A DNA stretch of 64,000 bases. Source: G963665495 sp963665495 (GTDB lineage Bacteria > Desulfobacterota > Desulfovibrionia > Desulfovibrionales > Desulfovibrionaceae). Made by a program: the position numbers and the translations under genes. The stretch spans positions 4,216,001 through 4,280,000 of the forward strand of contig OY762289.1 in assembly GCA_963665495.1 (NCBI GenBank), read 5' to 3'. Of this stretch, positions 33,972 to 42,305 are shown in pieces. The notes beneath the pieces were generated by a model. The model was not told where the DNA came from and ran no database searches. It worked only from the letters and a program-made list of their open reading frames with translations. Numbering within the stretch: position 1 is the first letter of the stretch; every line of letters begins with the position of its first letter.

Positions 33972-35150
33972 ATGAAAGCAGGCTATTTCGGTACGTTCGG
34001 CGGACAGTACGTCCCCGAACTGTTAATGCCTCCGCTTCTGGAACTCGAACGTGCGCTGAGCGACATCACGTACCAAACCGGGTTTCAAGAAGAATTCAAC
34101 CAGATCTTGACCGACTATGTCGGCCGACCCAGTCCTTTTTTTCTCTGCAGGACCCTTTCCAAAGAACTCGGATTTGATGTCTGGCTCAAACGCGAAGATC
34201 TCAACCATACGGGTTCCTACGAAATCAACAATTCCATCGGCCAGGCTCTGCTCACCAAATACATGGGCAAACGGGTTCTGCTGACGGATACGGGCGCCGG
34301 ACAACAGGGCGTTGCAGCGGCAACGGCCGCTGCGTTAATGGGACTCGAATGCGTCGTATTCATGGGCGCCTGGGACATGCAGCGCCAGCTGCACAATGTT
34401 CGCCGCATACGGCTGCTGGGCGCGCATATCGAGGTGGTGGAATCCGGAACCCAGACGCTCAAGGACGCCATCAGCGAAACCTTCCGCTTCTGGATCGCCG
34501 AACAGAAAACCACGCACTATTGCATGGGCTCCATCATCGGTCCGCATCCCTTCCCCACCATGGTGCGGGATTTCCAGGCTGTCATCGGCACTGAAACGCG
34601 CGAGCAGATTCAAAAACGGACGGGAAAACTGCCGGATATTGTGGTCTCCTGCGTCAGCGCCGGCACCAATGCCATGGGCATGTTTCATGCCTTCATCCCG
34701 GACGACGACGTCCGCCTGGTGGCAGTGGAAGGCGCGGGCAGCGGCGATCCGGGCATTCCCAACTGCGCCACCCTGGAACAGGGAGAACCCGGCGTGCTTC
34801 ACGGCGCCTATACGCTTCTGCTTCAGACCGAGGACGGACAGATCAGGCCCTCGCACTCCGTGGCGCCAGGGCTGGATTATCCCGGAGTCGGCCCGGAACT
34901 GGCCTACCTGCGCAACATCGGTCGGGTGGAAAACTATTCCATAACCGACAAACAGGCGCTGCGGGCCTACAAGCATTTCGCCGAGAAAGAAGGCATCATC
35001 GTGGCCCTGGAAAGCTGCCACGCGTTGGGCTGGATTCTGGATCACGCTTCGGACATTCCTTCCGGCAGCACTGTTGTTGTCAATCTTTCCGGCTGCGGAG
35101 ACAAAGATATGGATATCTTTGATTACCACAGCAAAGCGAATTCTTTTTAA
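33972..35150 (+). CDS. trpB: Tryptophan synthase beta-chain homologue lacking the PLP lysine
   Basis: 392 residues, full length for TrpB1 and colinear with it throughout ('YFGTFGGQYVPELLMPPLLELE', 'WLKREDLNHTG', 'GPHPFPTMVRDFQ', 'LDYPGVGPELAYL', 'VVNLSGCGDKDM'). The PLP Schiff-base site, normally G-A-H-K-x-N, here reads GSYEINN, so the lysine is Glu84. The AETGAGQHG segment reads 'TDTGAGQQG' (catalytic Glu to Asp106, His to Gln112), and the PLP-phosphate loop GGGSN reads SAGTN (residues 229-233). The frame is open and codon use is normal. It is positioned as trpB, 24 bp before trpA. By family knowledge it should not form the internal aldimine, so its activity is doubtful. Confidence 0.88.
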   Translation: MKAGYFGTFGGQYVPELLMPPLLELERALSDITYQTGFQEEFNQILTDYVGRPSPFFLCRTLSKELGFDVWLKREDLNHTGSYEINNSIGQALLTKYMGKRVLLTDTGAGQQGVAAATAAALMGLECVVFMGAWDMQRQLHNVRRIRLLGAHIEVVESGTQTLKDAISETFRFWIAEQKTTHYCMGSIIGPHPFPTMVRDFQAVIGTETREQIQKRTGKLPDIVVSCVSAGTNAMGMFHAFIPDDDVRLVAVEGAGSGDPGIPNCATLEQGEPGVLHGAYTLLLQTEDGQIRPSHSVAPGLDYPGVGPELAYLRNIGRVENYSITDKQALRAYKHFAEKEGIIVALESCHALGWILDHASDIPSGSTVVVNLSGCGDKDMDIFDYHSKANSF

Positions 35151-35174
35151 TCGTCAGCAACAAAGGAACTCCAT

Positions 35175-35954
35175 ATGCGCGATTCACGCATTTCCGACAG
35201 GATTAATCAGGCTTCGTATGAGGGACGCAAGGCCCTCATTCCCTGCTTGCCCGCGGGCTTTCCCTCCAAAACACGCTTTTGGGAGGAAATCCACTCCCTG
35301 GACGCCAACGGTGCTGATATCATCGAAATCGGTGTTCCGTTTTCCGACCCCATGGCCGACGGACCGGTCATGGAACAGGCCTACGCAGACTGCCTTGCCC
35401 AAGGCGTCACCCTGCGCTGGATTCTGGAAGAACTCAAAGCCAGACGCGACTCCATCCACGCCGAAATCGTACTCATGGGCTATCTCAACCCTTTCCTGCG
35501 CTACGGGTTTGACGACTTCGCCTCCGACGCGGCCGACGCGCGGGTGGGAGGCATCATCATCGCGGACATGCCCTTGCAGGAAAGCGGCGATTTCCGGGAA
35601 AGCCTTTCCGACAACGGCATTGATTTCATCTGCCAGATCGGCCTGAATACACCGCCCGAGCGTATCGCGCACTATGCACAGGTCGCCTCGGGCTACGTCT
35701 ATTTCGTCTCCGTGCTCGGCACCACGGGCGAACGCGGCGACCTTCCCAAGCCCGATGAAATCTCTGCCCAGCTTTCTCAGGTCAAACAGCAACTGGCCCT
35801 GCCCATCGCTCTCGGCTTCGGCATCTCCACTCCGGAACAGCTGGAACCCTTCGGACGCGACGTGCAGGCAGTGATATTCGGAAGCTCGCTGATTTCCCAC
35901 ATCCGCGAAGGCGGCGACTCTCAGTCCTTCATGGACCGCTGGCAGACCAACTGA
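35175..35954 (+). CDS. trpA: Tryptophan synthase alpha chain
   Basis: 259 residues. TIM barrel cleaving indole-3-glycerol phosphate. 'IIEIGVPFSDPMADGPVMEQAY' carries the catalytic Glu and Asp, and 'GYVYFVSVLGTTGERGDLP' and 'IALGFGISTPEQL' form the phosphate site. The active site appears intact, in contrast to its partner TrpB. AAAGGA lies upstream of ATG. Last gene of the operon. Confidence 0.93.
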   Translation: MRDSRISDRINQASYEGRKALIPCLPAGFPSKTRFWEEIHSLDANGADIIEIGVPFSDPMADGPVMEQAYADCLAQGVTLRWILEELKARRDSIHAEIVLMGYLNPFLRYGFDDFASDAADARVGGIIIADMPLQESGDFRESLSDNGIDFICQIGLNTPPERIAHYAQVASGYVYFVSVLGTTGERGDLPKPDEISAQLSQVKQQLALPIALGFGISTPEQLEPFGRDVQAVIFGSSLISHIREGGDSQSFMDRWQTN

Positions 35955-35972
35955 AGCAGATTTGCTTTTTTT
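35954..35972 (+). terminator. Terminator of the aromatic operon
   Basis: Short hairpin AAGCA / TGCTT (4-base loop) starting at the trpA stop and running into a stretch of T's (35966-35972). The stem is short, so efficiency is uncertain. Confidence 0.5.
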
Positions 35973-35980
35973 AATAATAT

Positions 35981-36042
35981 GGCTCCTGCAGCTAACGGAC
36001 CTTTTTAAAAAAGGTTTTTCAGAATCTCCCAAACTTTTAGCA
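35981..36042. repeat. Dispersed hairpin repeat, copy D (degenerate)
   Basis: GGCTCCTGCAGCTAACGGACCTTTTTAAAAAAGG-type sequence followed by TTTCAGAATCTCCCAAACTTTT. Same layout as the copies at 7659 and 15532, with a decayed outer stem. Between convergent trpA and nrdD. Confidence 0.6.
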
Positions 36043-36060
36043 GAAAAATAGTTATCTCTT

Positions 36061-36098
36061 AAAAAACAACAGGGCCGAAGTCCTTCGGACTCCGGCCC
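36061..36098 (-). terminator. Intrinsic terminator of nrdD
   Basis: A stem of GGGCCG-A-AGTCC against GGACT-C-CGGCCC (11 pairs, one mismatch, TTC loop on the plus strand), followed on the minus strand by a T-rich tail ending in six T's. It lies 28 bp past the nrdD stop. Confidence 0.85.
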
Positions 36099-36125
36099 CG
36101 CCGCATCTTCAACCAATTTCTAAAA

Positions 36126-38180
36126 CTACATCAGGCTCACGCTGTCGTAGACGATACGGTCCTTGTATTCGGCCTGCTTGCCGCGGTTCCAGAGCGAAAC
36201 CGGGCGGTAGTAGCCCACGATACGCGTATAGACTTCCGTGGCCCCGCTGCATTCGGGGCATTCGAAGTGTTCGCCCGCGATGTAGCCGTGTTCCTTGCAG
36301 ATGGAAAAGGTGGGCGTGATGGACAGATACGGCAGCTTGGTGTTGGTGAAGGCCTTGATGATGAAGTTCTTCAGCGATTCGTTGTCCGTCACCGATTCGC
36401 CCAGGTAGGTGTGGAAGACCGAACCGCCGGTGTAGAGCGGCTGGAGCTTGTCCTGGTGTTCCAGGGCGAAGATCACGTCCTCGGTCATGCCCACGGGCAA
36501 AGCCGTGGAGTTGGTATAGTAGGGCGTACCGTTGCCCGAGGCGTAGATCTCGCTGTAGAGCGATTTGTCGATCTTGGCCAGGCGGTAGCTCGTACCTTCG
36601 GCCGGCGTGGCCTCCAGGTTGTACAGGCTGCCGGTTTCTTCCTGAAAACGCGAGGTCAGTTCGCGCAGATGGTGCAGCGTCCGCTGCATCAGGCGCGTAC
36701 CGCCGGCGGTCTCAATTCCCTTGCCCAGCAGGTTCAGGCAGGCCTCGTGGCCGCCCACCAGGCCGATGGTGGAAAAATGGCCCTTGTAGCCGTTTTTCAG
36801 ATAGCGCCGGGTCCAGGGGAACATGCCGCGATCGAGATTGTCGTTGATCAGCTTGCGCTTGAATTCCAGCGAGTTCCTGGCCAGCTCGGCGTATTCCGTG
36901 ACCAGATCCAGAAAGTCCTCTTCGCCCTGAGCCAGATAGGCCAGCTTGGGCAGGTTCAGCGTGACCACGCCGATGGAACCGGTCAGATCGCCCGCGCCGA
37001 ACAGTCCGCCGGTTTTCTTGCGCAGCTCGCGCAGATCCATCTGCAGACGGCAGCACATCGAGCGGACGTCTTCCGGATTCAGGTCCGAATTGATGAAGTT
37101 CTGAAAATAGGGCGCGCCGTATTTGGACGTCAGCTTGAGCAGCAGATCGCCGATCTCGCTTTCCCAGGGGAAATCCTTGGTGATGTTGTAGGTCGGGATG
37201 GGGAAGGAGAAAATCCGCTTGTGGTAGTCTCCGCCGAGCATCACTTCCAGGTAGGCCCTGTTGAACATCTCCATCTCGGGCAGGTACTCGCCGTAAGTGC
37301 TGTCCTGCATCTCGCCGCCGATGATGATGCCTTCTTTGGCGATGTGCTTGGGCGGCACCAGGTCGAAGCTCAGGTTGGTAAACGGGCTCTGCCCGCCCCA
37401 GCGCGAGGTGGTGTTCAGGTTGAAAACAAATTTCTGCATGGCCTGCAGCACCTGGTCGTAGCTCAGGCCGTCGTGGCGGATAAAAGGCGCCAGATAGGTG
37501 TCCACGTTGTTGAAGGCCTGGGCTCCGGCCCATTCGTTCTGCAGGGTGCCGAGAAAATTGACCATCTGGCCGAGGATCGAATCAAAGTGCTTGGCCGGGC
37601 CGGCGCACGAACGCCCCTCCAGGTTGAAGCCCTCAAGCAGCAGATCCTTGAGACTCCAGCCCGCGCAGTAGCCCGCCAGTCCGAAGGACAGGTCGTGGAT
37701 GTGCACGTAGCCGTGGTTGTGGGCCTCGCGGATTTCCTGCGGGTATTTTTCCAGGGCGTAGCGCGCCTGGATGGTGCCCGAAAGATGCAGCATCAAGCCT
37801 TGGAACGAGTGGGACATGTTGGCGTTTTCATTGACGCGCCAGTCCGCCTTGTCCAGGTAGTTGTCGATGGTGTCCGCGATGTCTAAATAGGCGGCCTTTT
37901 GTTCGCGGATTTCGCGCCGTTTTTCACGGTAGAGTATGTATTTGCGGGCCACGTTGTAGAGCCGGGACTCCATGAGCACCAGCTCGACCGTGTCCTGCAC
38001 CTGCTCCTGGGCAGGCGCGTCCACGTCCGCAAGTTTGTCTTCTACTTTATGCGCAAGCCGCTTGCCCAACAGGGGGTCTTTGACGCCGCTGGCCTTCAAC
38101 GCTTTGAAAATGGCTTGTGCGATGCGGTCTGTCGACCATGTCTCCTGACAACCGTCCCGTTTCACTATCAATCTGGGCAT
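36126..38180 (-). CDS. nrdD: Anaerobic ribonucleoside-triphosphate reductase
   Basis: 684 residues. ATP-cone at the N-terminus ('LIVKRDGCQETWSTDRIAQAI'), central class III reductase barrel, and a C-terminal zinc site ('FSICKEHGYIAGEHFECPEC'). The glycyl-radical region is 'RIVGYYRPVSLWNRGKQAEY'. Makes dNTPs under anoxia and needs NrdG for radical installation. ATG 38180 has AGGAGGG 6 bases upstream. The nrdG frame reads 134 bp into this gene. Confidence 0.95.
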   Translation of the reverse strand: MPRLIVKRDGCQETWSTDRIAQAIFKALKASGVKDPLLGKRLAHKVEDKLADVDAPAQEQVQDTVELVLMESRLYNVARKYILYREKRREIREQKAAYLDIADTIDNYLDKADWRVNENANMSHSFQGLMLHLSGTIQARYALEKYPQEIREAHNHGYVHIHDLSFGLAGYCAGWSLKDLLLEGFNLEGRSCAGPAKHFDSILGQMVNFLGTLQNEWAGAQAFNNVDTYLAPFIRHDGLSYDQVLQAMQKFVFNLNTTSRWGGQSPFTNLSFDLVPPKHIAKEGIIIGGEMQDSTYGEYLPEMEMFNRAYLEVMLGGDYHKRIFSFPIPTYNITKDFPWESEIGDLLLKLTSKYGAPYFQNFINSDLNPEDVRSMCCRLQMDLRELRKKTGGLFGAGDLTGSIGVVTLNLPKLAYLAQGEEDFLDLVTEYAELARNSLEFKRKLINDNLDRGMFPWTRRYLKNGYKGHFSTIGLVGGHEACLNLLGKGIETAGGTRLMQRTLHHLRELTSRFQEETGSLYNLEATPAEGTSYRLAKIDKSLYSEIYASGNGTPYYTNSTALPVGMTEDVIFALEHQDKLQPLYTGGSVFHTYLGESVTDNESLKNFIIKAFTNTKLPYLSITPTFSICKEHGYIAGEHFECPECSGATEVYTRIVGYYRPVSLWNRGKQAEYKDRIVYDSVSLM

Positions 38181-38808
38181 GGACCCTCCTGGGTTCTTGG
38201 TAATTCTGCAGGCGCAACATAAATCCTTGGGGCAGGTAGGATTTGGCCTCTCTGATGTCCGCGGCGTCCAGCGCCGGAACCTTGGTCAGGCGAAACACAA
38301 AGGATTGGGGCCGGGATTCGGCCAAAGCGAAAATCCGCTCCAGGTTGTGCCTGGCAGCGGCTTCGTCCGCCCGGTTGCCGGTCAGCAACGGGTATTTGGC
38401 GTACGGCCCTTTCACATCCACAAAAAACTCGTCCACCAGGCCGGCTTCCAGCAGCGCCTCCACAACGCCGGGCAGCATGCCGTTGGTGTCCAGTTTCAGG
38501 GGCAGCCCGAACTGGCGCAGCTCCTTGAGCAAAGATTCGAGATCAGGCGTGCAGGTGGGTTCGCCCCCGCTGACCACAATGCCTTCGAGCCACCTTTTGC
38601 GGGCAGTGAGATATTCCACCACCTCCTCCTTGCGAACCGGCGGCAGCCAGTCGGGATGAAAGGCCATGTCCATGTTGTGACAGGTGGGGCAACGCAGGTT
38701 GCATCCGCCCAGAAACAACACGCAGCTCGTATGACCGGGCCAGTCGCACAGGCTCAGCGGCTGAATGCCGCGTAAGCGCGACCACGGGGAACTGACAGGG
38801 GTGTCCAT
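38047..38808 (-). CDS. nrdG: Anaerobic ribonucleotide reductase-activating radical SAM protein
   Basis: 253 residues from ATG 38808 (GGAAGG 8 bases upstream). Radical SAM CxxxCxxC in 'LGGCNLRCPTCHNMDMAF', followed by 'GIVVSGGEPTC' (GGE motif) and 'LKLDTNGMLPGV'. Activates NrdD by forming its glycyl radical. The last ~45 codons ('LSGDMVDRPHRTSHFQS...') are read out of frame inside nrdD and look non-conserved, so the natural C-terminus may have been about residue 209 and a stop was lost. It is upstream of nrdD in the same operon. Confidence 0.88.
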   Translation of the reverse strand: MDTPVSSPWSRLRGIQPLSLCDWPGHTSCVLFLGGCNLRCPTCHNMDMAFHPDWLPPVRKEEVVEYLTARKRWLEGIVVSGGEPTCTPDLESLLKELRQFGLPLKLDTNGMLPGVVEALLEAGLVDEFFVDVKGPYAKYPLLTGNRADEAAARHNLERIFALAESRPQSFVFRLTKVPALDAADIREAKSYLPQGFMLRLQNYQEPRRVHAQIDSETGRLSGDMVDRPHRTSHFQSVEGQRRQRPPVGQAACA

Positions 38809-38899
38809 AACTTTACCTTCCTGCACGGGCCAGAAGGGGGTGCCGTATCCACAATGCGGCAAAGCCCTTCGAACCTGAATTCAATTGAATGAAAACGCC

Positions 38900-38956
38900 A
38901 CCGGCCGCCGGAGAACTTTTTTGTAAAAAGGTGCTCTGGCATCTCCAAAAACTTCT
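38900..38956. repeat. Dispersed hairpin repeat, copy E (degenerate)
   Basis: ACCGGCCGCCGGAGAACTTTTTTGTAAAAAGGTGCTCTGGCATCT-like sequence followed by CCAAAAACTT. Recognisable as the family at 7659 and 15532 but with several stem mismatches. Confidence 0.55.
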
Positions 38957-39586
38957 TACTGATATGGGAGTCCGGGGTTCCAAAGTGTGTTCATCTGCAA
39001 TGGACTTACGATTTTTCACGCCCCCTCGCAATAAAAACAGGGGGTTGCGGATAAGGGCGCGAGATGTAAAAAGTATATTGTAGAAAAGATCAAGATAATT
39101 TCTTGATCCGCATGTGGGCATTTAAATACCCCAAAGATGTAAATTTGTGAAGACGCTATTTAAAAAAACAGTATTGTGAGCAGAGTTACAGTCTGAAATT
39201 GTTGATGAAAAAATTTTCGCACAACACTTGCGGCAAAAAGTCGTCACTAATCCGTCATACAAAATCCCTCTTTTTTCGCCTAGATAGCTGCTAAAGATTT
39301 TTTAACATACTAAAAAGATATCGTTTTTTCAATCTTGACAGATATTTTCAGCCTGTCATTTTTGTTCATAAGCGGTTCGTAACCTGTGCGTAATCTGTCG
39401 ATAGTATGTATGTTACATGTTTATAACTATTCCAACCAACTGAAATAAAAGTGATAAAGCGTTCGACACGCATGCAAAAACAGTATACAATTGACTGCAT
39501 GTACCAACACCTATTAAGTAGGAATACGGAATAAACAGTCTGCAACCTTTGCCGTGCCACACCAGCAGCTTCAGAGGTCAACCAAC
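38957..39586 (+). promoter_or_regulatory. AT-rich region upstream of the vgrG cassette
   Basis: About 630 bp without a credible gene. It contains TGACAG (39336-39341) and CTGTCA (39353-39358) as an inverted repeat overlapping a -35-like TTGACA (39335-39340). A second palindromic stretch TATGTATGTTACATG is near 39404-39420. These are candidate promoter/operator elements for vgrG only; no -24/-12 site was found. Confidence 0.4.
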
Positions 39587-42301
39587 ATGCCCGAACATCC
39601 GTACCAATTTTCATTTACGGTAGACGATCTTCCGTCCGATACCTTTGTTGTCCACAGCTTTACCGGCAGGGAAGCTCTTTCGGAGCTGTACCACTACGAC
39701 ATTCTGCTTGTAGCCCAGGACAACAGCATCGACTACGAGAACATCCTGCAGAAAGCCTGCTGTCTGACCATGCAGGGCAGAAACCATACGCTGATGGCAA
39801 ACGGCATCGTCGCTTCCTTGAAACTCAAGCAGTTCGAATCCGGAAAAGTGCTCTATGAAGCGCTTCTGGTTCCGCAGATTTATAATCTGACGCTGCAGCA
39901 ATACAGCCAGCTTTTTTTGGATAAAAGCTTCCCGGATATTCTGAAAAGCATACTCTCCGCCAATGATATCACCGCTTATGAACTCAGGCTGCAGGCAAGC
40001 TATCCGAGCCTGGAATACGTCTGTCAGTTCAATGAGACACACTTTCAGTTTCTTTCGCGCTGGATGGAGCACTACGGCATTTATTTCTATTTTGAGCAGG
40101 ATGAGACGGGTGAAAAAATTATTTTCACGGACTCTTCCATTTCACATGTCGCTTTTGCCAACTCCGAGCTTGCTTTCAAGCCGACTTCCGGCCTGGACGA
40201 CATTGACCGTGAGAATCTTGTCCAGAATTACATTGCCGAATACGTCAGCGTGCCCAAAAACGTTCTGCTCAAGGATTACAGCTACCAGTACCCCACTGTG
40301 GAAATGAAGGGTCAGGCCTCTGTAAACGATCATGGGGTGGGCACGCATTATGCGTACGGGGATAATTTCAAAAGCCCTGGCGAAGCCGAACCCATCGCCA
40401 AAATTCGCGCTCAGGAATTCCAGTGCCGCAGAGAGAAGATGCATGGCGAAAGCTTTTGCCCCGGTCTGCAGACCGGCTTCACTTTCACTTTGCAGGATCA
40501 CTTCCGCCAGGAACTGAACGGCGCGTATCTGCTGACGAGCATCCAGCATACGGCCAGGAACTGGTCAGCCGTCACGGCTCCGGGCGCAAGCCGCCAGGAA
40601 AGCAAGGGCAGCCTGGTCTATTCCAACAGCTTTTACAGCATACCCGTAAGCCAGCAGTTTCGCCCCGCACGGGATACCAAAAAGCCGCGTTTCTACGGGT
40701 TGCTCTCCGCCAGCATAGACGCGGAAGGTTCGGGCAAATACGCCGAGCTGGACAGCCACGGACGCTATAAAGTGATCATGCCCTTTGACCTTTCCGGTCG
40801 TTCGGACGGCAAGGCATCCTCCTGGATCCGCCTGGCCCAGCCCTATGCCGGAGGCAATTACGGCATGCACTTTCCGCTGCACAAAGGCACGGAGGTGCTG
40901 ATCAGCTTTGTGGAGGGCGATGTGGACCGTCCGCTGATAACCGGAGCGGTGCATAATTTCGACAAACCCAACCACGTGGATACCTCCAACCAGGACATCA
41001 ACTCCATCATCACGGCCGGCGGTCACCAGTTCGCCATAGGTGATACCCAAGGCAACGGATTCATGCACATGCAGGTTGCCGGAAAAACTGCCGGTCTGGC
41101 CTTGCTGGAAACGGGAGGAAGTAGCGGTGGTGACTCCGGGGGAGATTCCAGCGGAAGCAGCGGCGGAGAAAGCGGAGGAGAATCCGGTGGAGAAAGCGAA
41201 AAAGAATCCGGCAACGATGGAAAATTCCTGATTTACAGCAAGGAATATTACAGCGGCACCTTTGGAACGAGCACGGAGCTCAAACTGGGCACTTCCACGG
41301 GCATCACAGTGGGCCTCAAAAACGAACTGTTCGGCGGGGGCAAAGGCGAGATTTCAGCCGGTCTGTCCTGGGGACTCAGCGTGGGATCGTCCATGGAATA
41401 TTACAAAGGCGACAAATTCGGCGCTGGCGACCATGAATTCGTCTGCTCCGATGCCAGCCACCAGCTCCTGGGAAAAAGCTACAGCCTGCTGGTCGGTCCG
41501 CCCGAACCATACTCCGGACTGATCAGCAAATTGAAAGTCGCGCTGGGGCTCGTGGCAGGCGCATCCATCGCCACTGCGGCAGCCAATATCGGCATCATGG
41601 CCGGGACCTATCACCTTAAGGAAACGCCAGATGATGGATACAAAAGCGCCTCCAGCATCGTCAACGACGTGGTCTCGGGCCTTGATCTCGTTTTTGACGC
41701 GGCGGTGGCGTCAGCCGTGCACGTCACTCTCTCCTCTCTCAAGGCACTCATGAGCGCCGCCCTGGTTTCGTCGGCCATTGAAGTCTCTCACGATGAAGGC
41801 ATCGAACTGATCGCGAACTTCGACATCGCTCCTGAGGCGGAAATCGTACTCAAAAACAGTTCCACATTGGATCCTCTGAATAAAGCGACAATAACACTGA
41901 AAAAAGCCAACACCATTATCCTGGACGGGGGCGGTGGCGAATTGAATTCGATTGCCATGCAAATGGGTAGTGATCCTTTGCATCCGACGTTTAAAATGAA
42001 CTCCACTGAAATTCTCATGAAAGGCGGCACCGGGACCACCGGCAAATTTTCCTTGGGCGCAACAGATGTATCTCTCTCGGTGGGAAGTGACCTGCAATTA
42101 GGCGTCGCGCTCAATGAGAGCAGCATACGCCTGACAGCAACCTCAGCCACCAATGTCTACGTCAAGCCTGCGGCAGTCACCATAAAGACCGCGGATATTT
42201 CCCTGAACGGTTCTGCCAGCACGAAAATATCGGCGGGAGTTTTTGAGTTGAGCGCCACCGGAACAACGACCATACTCGGTACGCTCATCAAACTAGGCTA
42301 G
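39587..42301 (+). CDS. vgrG: Type VI secretion spike protein VgrG with extended C-terminus
   Basis: 904 residues. Residues ~1-360 are the phage gpD/gp27-like part ('VVHSFTGREALSELYHYDI', 'ESFCPGLQTGFTFTL'). Residues ~380-500 are the gp5 OB region ('DSHGRYKVIMPFDLSGR', 'FVEGDVDRPLITGAVHN'). A Gly/Ser/Glu-rich linker follows at ~511-543, then a domain with two hydrophobic stretches (~645-678 and ~695-733). A Thr/Ser-rich repetitive tail follows to the end, probably beta-helical. ATG 39587 has AGAGGT 10 bases upstream. Heads a five-gene cassette. The long extension suggests an evolved VgrG whose C-terminus may be the effector. Confidence 0.9.
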   Translation: MPEHPYQFSFTVDDLPSDTFVVHSFTGREALSELYHYDILLVAQDNSIDYENILQKACCLTMQGRNHTLMANGIVASLKLKQFESGKVLYEALLVPQIYNLTLQQYSQLFLDKSFPDILKSILSANDITAYELRLQASYPSLEYVCQFNETHFQFLSRWMEHYGIYFYFEQDETGEKIIFTDSSISHVAFANSELAFKPTSGLDDIDRENLVQNYIAEYVSVPKNVLLKDYSYQYPTVEMKGQASVNDHGVGTHYAYGDNFKSPGEAEPIAKIRAQEFQCRREKMHGESFCPGLQTGFTFTLQDHFRQELNGAYLLTSIQHTARNWSAVTAPGASRQESKGSLVYSNSFYSIPVSQQFRPARDTKKPRFYGLLSASIDAEGSGKYAELDSHGRYKVIMPFDLSGRSDGKASSWIRLAQPYAGGNYGMHFPLHKGTEVLISFVEGDVDRPLITGAVHNFDKPNHVDTSNQDINSIITAGGHQFAIGDTQGNGFMHMQVAGKTAGLALLETGGSSGGDSGGDSSGSSGGESGGESGGESEKESGNDGKFLIYSKEYYSGTFGTSTELKLGTSTGITVGLKNELFGGGKGEISAGLSWGLSVGSSMEYYKGDKFGAGDHEFVCSDASHQLLGKSYSLLVGPPEPYSGLISKLKVALGLVAGASIATAAANIGIMAGTYHLKETPDDGYKSASSIVNDVVSGLDLVFDAAVASAVHVTLSSLKALMSAALVSSAIEVSHDEGIELIANFDIAPEAEIVLKNSSTLDPLNKATITLKKANTIILDGGGGELNSIAMQMGSDPLHPTFKMNSTEILMKGGTGTTGKFSLGATDVSLSVGSDLQLGVALNESSIRLTATSATNVYVKPAAVTIKTADISLNGSASTKISAGVFELSATGTTTILGTLIKLG

Positions 42302-42305
42302 CCCT

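Noticed and set aside
36267..37886. 539-codon plus-strand frame opposite nrdD
   Set aside because: nrdD is unambiguous on the minus strand; the opposite frame has shadow-type composition and no ribosome site.
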